NCBI RefSeq assembly: GCF_050947875.1
Contig: NC_134568.1
Location: 205,678,217-205,742,216, forward strand
Origin: Dermacentor variabilis
Lineage: Eukaryota > Arthropoda > Arachnida > Ixodida > Ixodidae
Direction: 5' to 3'
DNA: 64,000 nucleotides
The notes below the pieces were generated by a model, which saw only the letters and a program-made list of their open reading frames with translations, was not told the origin of the DNA and ran no database searches. Shown in pieces: positions 31,936-42,511 of this stretch; position 1 is the stretch's first letter; every line of letters begins with the position of its first letter. The position numbers and the translations under genes are program-made.

Positions 31936-33170
31936 GCGAAGCTTCCATATATTGTGAACTTTGTTTTTGTACGCCTCCGTTGTTTGTCGTTTTCCCCTAT
32001 ACTTTCCTCCACGAATCTTCCCCATCGCCGCTTACTAATCTCTGCTGCGGACATGTTTACTTTCCCCTTGCTCTCGCTGAACTCAAGCGCTTTAATGAGG
32101 CCAGCGATGCCTAAATCGACCGTTGGGCAGATATCTTCACATTCTAATAAAACATGCTCCGTTATTTCCCTGGCTTCACTACAGCAAGCACATGCTTCTT
32201 CTTCTTTCTTATATCTTGCTTTATAAGTGCGTATTCTAAGGCATCCTCACTTCGCTTCGAAAAGTAATGAGCTTCCCTCTGAGGTATCATAAATTGTTTC
32301 TTGCCTGATTTCGTTTTTTCCTCTTGAGTAGTTACTCATAGCAGATTTCTTTTCCACTGCCGCCACCCATGAGATTATCTCAGCTTCTCCGACTTTCCGC
32401 TTGACATTCTTTGTTTGCATGTTGCTCACCACACAGGTCGCATACTTGCTGGTGCGCTTCCTAGTTCTTTTTCTCCACTGTGAATCAATGTTTTTCCTGT
32501 ACAAATACCTGAAAACTCTCCCAGTCCATTTACTTTCTTCCATATTCCTCAGTCGCTTTTCATAATCCATTTTGCTGTGAGCCTTCCCCTTCCAGAATCG
32601 CAAGCGTTCGCCTACCATGCAGAATATCCTACAACATGTTGCGGTCTACGTTGTCATACGCTCCTGTAATGTCTAAAAAGGCCACATATAACAATCTCAT
32701 TTCTACTCTGGATATTTCAATACACTGAGGAAGGACAAATAAGTTATCACCCAGACGCCTACCTATTCTGAGGCCATTCTGAAGTTCTCCCAAAATGCCA
32801 TTATTCTATGCCCATGCTTGCAGCTTTAATTTGATTGCCTGCATTGCTGACCAGTATATTACCGATGTAATGGTCAACGGTCTATATGAGTGAATTCTAT
32901 CTTTCTTCCCCTTACCTTTATAAATTAAATTCATTATGCTTTGTCACCAACTGTGTGGTATTTCTCTTTTAATCTTACTTCTGCTGCTTTCAGCAGAGCT
33001 TCCTCACTTTTTGGATCTAGTTCATTAATCAACCTAACGGGAACCTCGTCTAGCCCTGTGGCTGCGCACTTCGGAATTTTCTCTTCGGCTTTCTTCCAGT
33101 CGAAATTTGTCAGCACCAGCTCCTTTTCCATTTGGTTCCCCTTCATGCTGTCTTTTTTTTTTCCCTCAAG
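31936..33170 (-). pseudogene. Non-LTR retrotransposon fragment (RT start and C-terminal Cys/His part)
   Basis: Read from about 33170 leftwards: AATGLDEVPVRLINELDP (RT block before the palm, 32934-33146), then FLDITGAYDNVDRNML (palm motif A, near 32640-32690), directly followed by C-terminal sequence (WTGRVFRYLYRK; CACCSEAREITEHVLLEC near 32120-32180, a Cys/His motif). The palm part with the YADD box is missing, an internal deletion. Several stops. Clade not assigned. Confidence 0.65.
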
Positions 33171-34334
33171 TACAACCTCGTCTTTGCCTTTGAAAAATTC
33201 TGCTCAGCGCCATCTGTGTGACGAGGGAACACTTCCCGCGGAAGAAAAATAATCTTACGCCCTTTCCGTCGAAAACAAAATTGATGTCATTTTGTTCTCA
33301 AAGGCGCGAAATTTGTTTTGGTGGCCTGCCATTAAAGCTGTATATGTTGAGCTTTTGAGCTTTCAGCGCGAAAAGCGATGCAGGAAAAGGTCAACCGTAA
33401 GGGTGTGGAAATCACACCCCTGCACAGAATATACTTTCTTTGGAGGCCGACGAAAGCTTTAGGTATAGAGTGCTGGTCCTATCGTCTGGCGCCAAGCCCG
33501 TCGGCCAGCGCAGTCGCACGAAAACAACTAAAGTAAACAATTATCGGGTTGTCGTACTTTTGACTGAACAGGTTAAGAAACGATGAAGCTATGTATACCC
33601 GCGTCACCAAATTCAGACAAACGTCGACAAGCAAAACAACAAAATGTGTGCGGGGCGTATTGTAACAGGTGAACTTTACGAGCGCGGCTTTCTGCACTCT
33701 TCAGGAGCTGCATTGCATTGCAAATGATAGCGGCATAGAGCAAGGAATACAACAAGAGAGGACACTCCCATAGAGCCCAGCGACCCAATTGACTGCAGCG
33801 CACCAAGCCGCCGGCGTAAATACCTGAACCACACTTCCGATTTCGGTTGTGGGTGCGCGCGTTTTGAACGCTAGCTGGTACGTGTTACGCCTGCGGCTCT
33901 GATCGACGCTCTTTTTTTCTTTTTCTTTTTGCTTCTACAGCTCAACCAAGCGCGGTTTTCGTGTTAAATCGCTTTATTATTAAGTAAAAATGGTTGCGAA
34001 CGATCTTGACAAGCCTCCATCGAACATGTGCCACGTGCAATTTCATAAAAACGCAAGAAGCCTTGTCAAATAAGGAAATGTTTATTTTATTCTATATAAA
34101 TGCTCGTTGCGGGCTTTTTGTGCATTCATCCAACGTTGTGACACCAGGTAAGCAGCAGTAGTTCCCGTACGAAGCTCCATCGGAAGACGTTAACTGAAAA
34201 AATTGCCGACGATTACGTTACTTCCTAATGCGAAATTTGAGCGCAGCAAATAAGCTGTTTCACCTTTTCGATAGATTGAGGCAAAGAAATCGAGCAACAC
34301 ATGTATGCGCTATCACAGAATTTTTTTTTATTTT
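33171..34334. other. Interval without recognised gene
   Basis: No repeat ends or protein motifs recognised. Contains T-rich tracts near 33910 and 34320. Confidence 0.4.
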
Positions 34335-34499
34335 TCACACGTATTCCTTTAACAAAGACTCCACTAGGTAAGCTTCTGCTTCGGCGGCACGCACCTCTGG
34401 ATTCTGACGGCGACGGCGCTGGGCCTCTGCTCTGGCAGCTCGTTTAGCAGCAGCAGCAGCAGCAGCAGACGGAGGACTTCCATCGGTCGTCTCGCTCAT
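34335..34499 (-). CDS. Short ORF (54 aa) with poly-Ala run and STPR-like repeat
   Basis: ATG at 34497-34499, TGA at 34335-34337. Starts MSETTDGSPPS, then seven Ala encoded by a GCT repeat, then a highly charged stretch in which RRRRQNPEVRAAEAEA resembles one unit of the 23-residue STPR repeats of arthropod DNA-binding proteins such as FMBP-1. The frame ends soon after (YLVESLLKEYV). It could be the first exon or truncated copy of such a gene; the stop follows at once, so a pseudogene is also likely. The function is not shown. Confidence 0.35.
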   Translation of the reverse strand: MSETTDGSPPSAAAAAAAKRAARAEAQRRRRQNPEVRAAEAEAYLVESLLKEYV

Positions 34500-34533
34500 G
34501 GCTCAGAAAGAACTGGCAGATAATTTCGCAGTG

Positions 34534-34709
34534 GCGAACGGCAGCGGCAATTTCGGCTCGGGCGGTGCACATATACAGATCCGCCGCCACCGATCTGGCT
34601 CTCTGATTGCCACCGCACAGGGCGAACGGCAGCGGCAATTTCGGCTCGGGCGGTGCACATATACAGATCCACCGCCACCGATCTGGCTCTCTGATTGCCA
34701 CCGCACAGG
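34534..34709. repeat. Tandem duplication, 88-bp unit, two copies
   Basis: GCGAACGGCAGCGGCAATTT starts the units at 34534 and 34622; the second copy differs by only a few bases. Confidence 0.92.
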
Positions 34710-34883
34710 GGTTGCATTGGAGGAGGAGCGAAGAAAGGAATTAAGTTCGAGCCGGCGCTTTGACAACCGGAGACTCGCAGGAAGAGGGGGGAGGGGGGCG
34801 GCGTGTACACCCAGCGGCAAACGATGGGGACAGAAGCGCGCGCAGCAAGCGGACAACACGATAAAGGAAGGAGGGAAGAGATA

Positions 34884-35236
34884 GCAGCGACTGACTGATG
34901 CCGCTGACGCCGATAGTGAGTCAACCCCAGCTGCGGAGTTGGTTTCAGGGACAACGCCGCCGATGCCGACACAAACAATATGATACCCTCGCTTCCGCAG
35001 CGCTAAGAACCAGGTCTAGCCGTGGGAAGGTGGTCACGTATTCGTCGACGTGCCGGGGCCTACGTGAAATAACCGGCGCGTCGGCAACTGAAGAGCACCC
35101 TATCCGCCACACAAGAACAGGGGGGGGGGACCCTTTCCTCCTCTTTCTGCATGGCGGCGACGGTGTTCTATGCAGTCACGTTATCTTGACTCTCTAGCGG
35201 CGTCAGCGGCATCCAGCGGTATCAGTCGGTCGCTGC
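34884..35236. repeat. Inverted repeat flanking about 290 bp
   Basis: GCAGCGACTGACTGATGCCG (continuing CTGACGCC) at 34884-34911 is mirrored at 35199-35236, where the arm has a ten-base insertion. Could be the ends of a small DNA element; no target duplication found and no gene between. Confidence 0.6.
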
Positions 35237-35809
35237 TAGCGCTGGGGGGATGAAAGGGGGGCGGAGCTGGTTACGAGGCCGACGACAACGCCGACGACGA
35301 CGCGAAACCCAGGAACGGACGCCAAAGAGCTGCGCTCTAAAAAAAAGTAAATTACAAGCATGTGTCATTTTGGAATTAACACATGCGAATAATGCGTGTA
35401 GAGGTGAAACGTGCGAAAGTGGTGAATGGGTGGCATTACAAACAAAAGCAGTTCGCTTTTACATAAATGGCGTAGAAAATACCCGATTCATCCCAATCAA
35501 TTGATAGCCCACATACCACGAAAACGTTGTATTTCTAAGCATTCACCTCTTCCCGGGACTGATTTCCTGCAGTTTCAGAGCCCGAATAAACCGGCTACTG
35601 CGCGTTTCCAAAAGAATTTGGCTACAATCGACGCGATAGTGCGCTACGAATACACAGAGGTGACGACAACACAGGCCCTCAACCAGACCATGCTGGGCGC
35701 TCGCAGAATTCATTCTACTCACACTCAAGACAAATGCGTAGGTACAAAGCCTGTGTTCAGTCGTTCAGAACACAGTATTTTCGAGTTACAAGTTCTTGGC
35801 ATTTGAGCT
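35237..35809. other. Interval without recognised gene
   Basis: Starts with short GACGAC-type repeats (35278-35300). Long frames here show no known motif. Confidence 0.4.
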
Positions 35810-35970
35810 CCTTGGCGTTATCTTTTGCACGTTCTGCGGGCGCAAGCAACACACTCCCGTGTTATCACTCTTGGCAATTGCTCGTCGCGTTTTCGACAAG
35901 CGTGAGTACCGAAAGAAGGTTTAAAATGTTGCGGGGCCATATAGAAATTGTCACAAACTTGTGGGAGTAA
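35810..35970 (+). pseudogene. Possible hAT transposase C-terminal fragment
   Basis: The end of the frame reads FSTSVSTERRFKMLRGHIE. This resembles the hAT dimerisation motif, where a Ser/Thr run precedes ER-F-S and a hydrophobic residue. A frameshift would be needed to join the upstream LLAIA segment. Only about 30 residues support it, so it is a weak call. Confidence 0.3.
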
Positions 35971-36640
35971 GATTTAGTACACGCCAAACTAACTGTCACC
36001 GTGGTCGAGCTGCTTTTCGCTGCGTCACGACAGGCGTGGTGAGTGCCTCTAAATTATGCCAAAATGCCACGAAATTAATTACAATCATGTTGGGGGACAG
36101 AATGCATCACAAACTTGTCCCAGTAAGATTCAGTACACGCTGAAAAAACTGTGCCACACAGCCGAGCTGTTTTTCGCTAACTGCGTCACAAGACGAGGCG
36201 CGGCGAGCGTGCATCATAAGTAACAAAATGTACCGAAATTAATTTTCAACAATGTTGGGCGTCAGAAAAAGCGCCACAAACTTGTCATTGCATTAAGGCG
36301 CGAAACTTGGCTGCGTACTAAGACCGAGCTACTTTTCGCTAACCGCGTCACAACGCGGCCGCTGCGCTTGAAAACTACCTCAAGAAGTAACGAAATTAGT
36401 CACAATAATGCTGGGGGTTAGAGAAAGCGCCAAAACTTGTCCCAGTGAGATTCAGTGCACGCGAAACTGCGTCACAGCGCCCTATGCGACCAGCATGCCC
36501 AAAAACTACCGAAATAAGTGAAAATAATATTGAGGGCTCATAGAAGCTAGGCGTCGCAAACATCTCCCAGTACGAGTCATTAATTCTAATTAACTGCGCC
36601 ACGACGGCCGCGCTGTTTTTCGTTAACTGCGCCACCAGTC
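35950..36640. repeat. Degenerate tandem repeat, unit about 155-167 bp, about four copies
   Basis: CACAAACTTGT recurs at 35952, 36108 and 36275 and as CAAAACTTGT at 36431. Each unit continues with a CGAGCT-TTTTCGCTAA-TGCGTCAC block and a GAAATTA-TNACAAT block. The last copy (near 36555) is shortened. Satellite-like; it ends next to a LINE fragment. Confidence 0.8.
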
Positions 36641-36723
36641 TAGCCTTAGGTGCCGTAAGCCCAATTGCTTGAAATGCGTCGCAGACTGTCGAACAAAATT
36701 TCTCACCTTGCTGTAGTCCAATA

Positions 36724-37760
36724 GTGCATTGGTGCCATGTCGAAGTTCAGAAGGAACGCAAGAATTCGCCGGGAGCCGACCAAACCAGGCTAAATCCAAA
36801 AATAGAAAAAATAGGCAGGCGGGTGACCGAACAAGCCAATGCTCAGATGCGCGGCTGGCCTCGCGCGCTTCGGCAACAGATCAAGCAACAGGACATTAGA
36901 GCAAGCTTCGTCGACGCCGCGGAGTACAGCGACGGGAAGACCTTTGCCGTCGTTGTGGTCGACTCCAGCGGCAAGATTTCCAACAGCCCCTCGATTCGCA
37001 CTTCAGAACCCGGAGTCGCCGAGCAAGCCGCCATAGACCTGCTAGACGGTAGTGGGTCCTAGATCTATAGTGATTCCAAAGTGGCAGTTAAGGGTTTTCA
37101 GAAGGGTTGCATCACCAAGCAAGCTGCTCGTCTTCTTAGCGGCTCGAGTCCATATGCCCTCACACATCATTCAATTCACTGGTTTCCCGCTCACGTAGGA
37201 TCGGTCGAGGGTGCTCCCCTGAACCTCAACGAGTCTGCTCACGAGGCTGCGCGTGACTTCACCGACCGCGCTTCCTCTATAAGGAGCGCTGACTGCACTC
37301 CTCTCTACGGCCATAGGGACGCTCCCGCTACTCACAACGAGATTATTAAATTTTTCTACATGCCTAGAAGGGTCTTTCCACCCCCTCACCCCAAGTTGAA
37401 TAGGACGCAAGCCGTTACGCTTAGACTTCTACAGACCACCACATATCCGTGTCTGTCCGTTCTCCACGAGGCATACCCCGACGTACATCGCGACGACGCC
37501 TGCCCGTCATGCAGGCAGACCTCCACTCAAGCGCACCTGCTCTGGAAGTGCGGGTCGACATACCCCAAGTTCATCAAGGAGGAGTGGGCTCGCTTCTGCG
37601 TAGCCCCGCTCTGACAAGCAAATCCTAGCTGTCCGACGTGCCCGCGACCGGGCCGGTGGGCTAGACCTGCCGGTCCCGACGTGGGACTAACCGGGTGCGC
37701 GACGAGTTCGCGTCCTCGCCGGACCTGCAATAAAGTTTCTTCACTCGCTCATTCACTGTC
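36724..37760 (+). pseudogene. 5'-truncated I-like LINE: RNase H and 3' end
   Basis: 36724-37062 holds FVDAAEYSDG with the first RNase H Asp and an E-Q-A-A-I segment. A TAG at 37060-37062 precedes YSDSKVAVK (second Asp). HWFPAHVG and NLNESAHEAAR follow, then a C-terminal CX2CX8H motif (CPSCRQTSTQAHLLWKC). The 3' UTR ends CAATAAAGTTTC with a TCACTCGC-type tail at about 37735-37758. Same broad family as LINE-2s. Confidence 0.85.
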
Positions 37761-39068
37761 CTGTTAAGTTTCCGTGGGAAAGCTGCTCGAGTTGGTTCGA
37801 GGCACCCTATGCACGAGCGTTGAGCTTACGAGAGTCTCTTCATCGACAGGCAAAGTAATTCGTGTGGTCCGTGGACATTTAGCTTACCAATAAATTGACA
37901 AGAGTCCCCGCTTCTGTTTTATACCGCTCACAAACTCTGACGTGTTTGCTATTTCTCCCACTTACCAACTGAGAAAGTTGGAAGGCGATTCAACCTCCAG
38001 TTGAAGTCGATGGACTACAAAGTCTTCCTGAGTGAGTTGAGGGTGAGAATGGTGTCTGTGAACCACATAATTTATTCTGAGTGGCCCACAGCGTCTCAAA
38101 TGACAGCGTCTGCGTCTTCGACCGGAGACGCACCGTCTTAGCGTCAGCGTCTCAAAACACTAGCTGTCATGAAGGAACAATGCGAGAACGCTCCCCTTAC
38201 CACCACGCGGCGTACAGTGCTATTGCACGGCGGTACTACCTGCACCCATACCACTGCCCCTGCAAAAATGGGTTTGACCTTTCAGTCACCCACGAGTAAC
38301 CCTAGACACCTCCCTGTATATAGTCCCATATATATCTTCGGGATCAGCGCCCATATTTAGACTGCACTATCTCCGGGATCGGCCCACAAAAGAGGGTAGA
38401 AACATATTCCATACGAAAGAAAAGGGGGGTAACTCGCTAAGAAAGCTTTTTGTTTAAAAGGAAAATAATTCCGTATTTAAGTCCATCGTTGCTTCCGCTC
38501 GAGTGTTATATTCCTGAAGTGCGCGCCCCCCTCATGTGGTCGTCACGTATTAATTCTCTTTTCAGATATTCAAGTATTTCCGTAATGCCAGAAAAGTCGA
38601 CACGTTACCCTGGTACACAAGAGTGACGGAACCTGAGCTCACAGCAGGTCTATCGATGATAGGAGGTAACTGGTTAAAATAAACTTTGTTGGTTGTACAG
38701 CTTCGCGTGGTTCTGTGAAGTTGGGCAGCGCCTAACAAAGCAGAATGCTTGTATATATTCTCGCGATCAGTTTTACCATGAGCAAGCCACGCCATATAAA
38801 CAAGAGCGGTGCCAACAATCCTTTCCCCTCGTCTTTTAACGCTACGTGCTATTGGCTTCCATTATACTGTGCGGAGCCGTTGTTTGGAGCGTGAAAATTT
38901 GACGCCACAAGCTTCCTTAGGAAATTTGTACTGTTTCTCTGTTCTTTTTTATTTTCTTGCTACAATATATTGTCGATAAGCGCAGCAATGCAGTAATGTT
39001 CCTTAAATGCACTAAATGCCATAAATCTAAAGTCCGAATCTGAACCCCTGGTAGGCGATATATTAAAC
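37761..39068. other. Interval without recognised gene
   Basis: No known repeat ends or protein motifs recognised on either strand. Confidence 0.4.
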
Positions 39069-39483
39069 ATGCTGGTTTCTAATAAACGCGGAAGATCCAT
39101 TCATTTCTGCTGGGTCCCAAGCCTTGTAGGGATAACATGGAATGAAAACGCGGATGAATGTGCGTCCATGGCAGCACACAGAAACATAACCAATACAACA
39201 ATACCATTTAAAGATAACGTTCGAGCGATACGGAAGGCCTTGGCATCAAAATGGCAGCACGAATGGGACTTCTGCCCAAGTAACAAGCTGCATCTAAGGC
39301 TTTGCTTGGAGAGTGGAAGTTGTGTCATCGCCAAGAACTGTTCATTGAAATAATCTTGTGTCGACTTCGAATTGGGCACACACACCTCACACACAATATT
39401 CTACTTAGAAAGGAAGAACAGTCAGCATGCGAGAAGCGTCACGAACCGTTAACCGTGATGAAAATTTTAACCACATCTACAAT
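39069..39483 (+). pseudogene. Non-LTR retrotransposon fragment: RNase H and C-terminus (first piece)
   Basis: IHFCWVPSLVG followed by NENADECA is the last part of an RNase H (the His/Asp region). One frame over, CRLRIGHTHLTH and ACEKRHEPLTV are the typical C-terminal block of a LINE ORF2. The sequence breaks off at 39483 where a MITE begins and continues at 40460 with the final codons of the ORF. Confidence 0.7.
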
Positions 39484-40459
39484 GGGGCGCTATAACGTAA
39501 AGCTATTCCAAACTTTTCTATTCCATTTATGCAATCAGCCTTACGCGATTGGTCAAAAACTTTTTTGGACCACCCCCACTTCACCTGTATGTCACGCGAC
39601 GTCATGAAAACCGCGATAACTCCCCATCTGATATGACGTGTACACACGTATTACGCATGATTTGACCGAACAAAAGAAAAATAGCTATTTCTGATTTGAC
39701 GCCTTTTCGCTATTAGCCCTCGGCTATTGGTCAAAAGTTTTTGCGCTGCACCCACTTCTGCCTCTCACGCGACGTCACAAAACCACAAGAACTCACCGCG
39801 AACAAAGTGACGTTCACGCGTTAAAAATGCATTAATATGCGAACAAAACCGAATTTTTTTCTGAGTATCCGCAGGCTGCCCCGATCCGAAAGGAATAAAA
39901 GATGGCTGCCGGCGATCGCTCCGGAACTGGCTACTCACCCCTGCTGGAGAGCGTGGGTTTATTTGCGTGTAATAAATCTTTTTGCGTGGCCGTGTAACGT
40001 TTTCGAGAACTTTCGGCACGTTTACGACATCGTTCTGCCAACTATTCTTTGCTGAGGATTCGTTTTAGCGTCATTCTTAAGCTGCCGCCGCGATTGTAGA
40101 CGGGCCACCGCAAACTAAGTAAGAGAAAGCGGACCAATCGCAGACGCCGGCACCACCTTCTTCATCCGGTTATCGATATTCAGTGCAGTGGCTCGGCCCC
40201 ATCGAATCCTTCTCCACTTGAGCGGGCTCGTTGCCTCTTGTAAGCCAATTAGATAAGACAAGCCGCTCAGTGCAGGCAATGTTATTCGTTTTTCAAGCAA
40301 ACAAAAGTGACCTCCTACGAACGAAGGGAGCATATGATTGGTTTGTTCAGACAACCCTGCGGGAGACCGCCCGATGCTTGCGTTGGTGGTTACGCAAATT
40401 TGACGTCAGGAGATTGGAACAAAAACATATTGGAATAGTTTTACGTTATACCGCGGCCC
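39484..40459. mobile_element. MITE-like DNA element with inverted ends, inserted in a LINE fragment
   Basis: The left end GGGGCGCTATAACGTAAAGC is matched by the right end read on the minus strand (GGGCCGCGGTATAACGTAAA); both then run CTATTCCAA. Inside, a module with TTGGTCAAAA and TCACGCGACGTCA occurs twice, about 173 bp apart (39592 and 39765). No transposase frame. The interrupted LINE on both sides supports an insertion, although a target duplication was not identified. Confidence 0.75.
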
Positions 40460-40697
40460 GTGCACAGATTAAAACTTCGCATAAATTATATCAACTACAC
40501 ATACCTTTACACGCCGCTTTAATTTTAGGAGACGATCCACTGGTGCCCATGACTGACTTGCTTAGCTTTTAGATGAAACAGACTTTTCACGTATATTGTA
40601 GATCAATGCAGCTTTTGCTGGTTTTACATTTGATTTTCAAACACACTGTGGCTGGCGCAGCATCGCCTAAGTCGCTTGAGCGTCAATAAAACAGATT
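40460..40697 (+). pseudogene. Non-LTR retrotransposon fragment, last codons and 3' UTR (second piece)
   Basis: LHIPLHAALILGDDPLVP followed by a stop is read as the extreme C-terminus of the same LINE ORF as at 39069-39483. After the stop come about 110 bp of 3' UTR with AATAAAACAG, then the (TAAC)n tail. Confidence 0.65.
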
Positions 40698-40830
<133 letters not shown>

Positions 40831-41612
40831 TTATTTTATTGCTGAAGAAAACAAAAAGCAGAAATGAAAAAAAAAACAGTTCCCTTTTTTTGTGTGTGTG
40901 TCTTTCCGCGTTTTTTTCATACCTTCGCACTCTAGGCAGAAATCGATGCGTGCATGCACGTGCAAGTCTGTGCGCGACCTGTGCAATGCCTCACTCAATC
41001 TATGTTGTGCTTCTACAGTCCGCGAAGTAAATTTGCAAGTTTTGTCTTCTAAAAAGTTTTGCGAGCACGCGTCTATACCTGCAACTTCTGCATCAACGTG
41101 GTGCGAAAGCAGTCACGTGCGAGGCTCTAGAAGAGTCACTATGTTTATGTCAGTGCACAAAGTACACGTTCGGCATAGTGCTCTGAGAGCTTCCTCGATG
41201 AAAAAAAAATAAATAAGCAAATGCGGACAGGCCATAGAAAAGGTGGGGAAACACCCGATTCCATCACTTACGAGTGTATACATGTACGCAGTGTGGCTCG
41301 TGCGCTTCCCCCTGCCGCTTTCGCTTGTTGAGCGAAGCGTCAAGGTAGGAAGCACGTTGCCAGCGCAGCATCGTCATACGTGTGATGCCTTGCCGCATAG
41401 CACGTTCATCGGAGAAGCCGGGTTACTCTTTAAAAGCGCGCAACCCAAGGCGCCAACTTTTCAACCTAAACACTTGTAAACTGGGGCACAACCTCTGAGT
41501 TAAGCAAACCAAATTATGCCACACTGAAATGATCCTCTTGAAAAGCAATATGACTTCAACAGCACAATAATTTTGATGTACACGTGATCGCACAATGTTT
41601 CGTCCGGCATTC

Positions 41613-41664
<52 letters not shown>

Positions 41665-42409
41665 TACAAACATATTCCTCGTCGTTTTTCGTCGGATGTC
41701 AACCTTTAAATTGCTCTTTCCACGCTTGCTTCAGCGCTGATAGCGCTCCGTAATGTCTGCAAAAACTTATCAGCTTGAGAACATTTCGGTCGGTGTAGTA
41801 TACATAATTTTTCTTACGGGATATTGAGCCGCAGGTAAAGATGTAGCGTGTGTTTGCCCTACGTACCTGTATTGCACTCCATCGATCGATCACAAACCAA
41901 ACATCGTTCCGCACTCTCATTCCTCTTTCCACATTTTTAATAAATTGTTACCAAGTAGCCAAAGAGCGTACTGTAGAATGGTCGACACTTGGCGTCAGCG
42001 TTTGCATCCGTGCGTGTTTATTCCAGCATGCGCTGTCTTGGGTACTTCGCAATTCATAATCAGCTACGATCTGTGCATGTTGAAGGCGATTGAGCAAAGT
42101 GCAAAAAATACACGAACGCGGGTGTGCAGAATATGGGGCTTTATCAATAATGTTATGCACTTGTGGATGAAATCCGCATTTCTTTCACCTCTTTGACGGA
42201 GTGGGCAGCTGTCCGCACGTATATACAGCCACCCTGCCCAACCAAAAATGTCCGGCTAAATCAGACAAGACAGTTTTAGGCTCTATACGAATACGATTTC
42301 AATTTTATTTCTCATCCTGTCATTGCGCCTTCCGACGAAGGAGTTCTACATGTGTCCCGGCCCGAAAAGGCGCCTGCAGTCGTTGTGCCGCAGTGGCGAC
42401 GACATTGCT
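40831..42409. other. Interval without recognised gene
   Basis: Holds only an (ATT)n microsatellite at 41613-41664. Open frames here carry no known motif. Confidence 0.4.
41613..41664. repeat. (ATT)n microsatellite
   Basis: About 17 units of TTA/ATT. Confidence 0.95.
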
Positions 42410-42511
42410 AGTATTTCATTTCATTTCAGTTAATTGCTATTTTTTAAAGACCCCCGAAAGGTATTACATAAAGGGTGGGTATTTGTACACGCAATATTGT
42501 TGTCACAAGGA

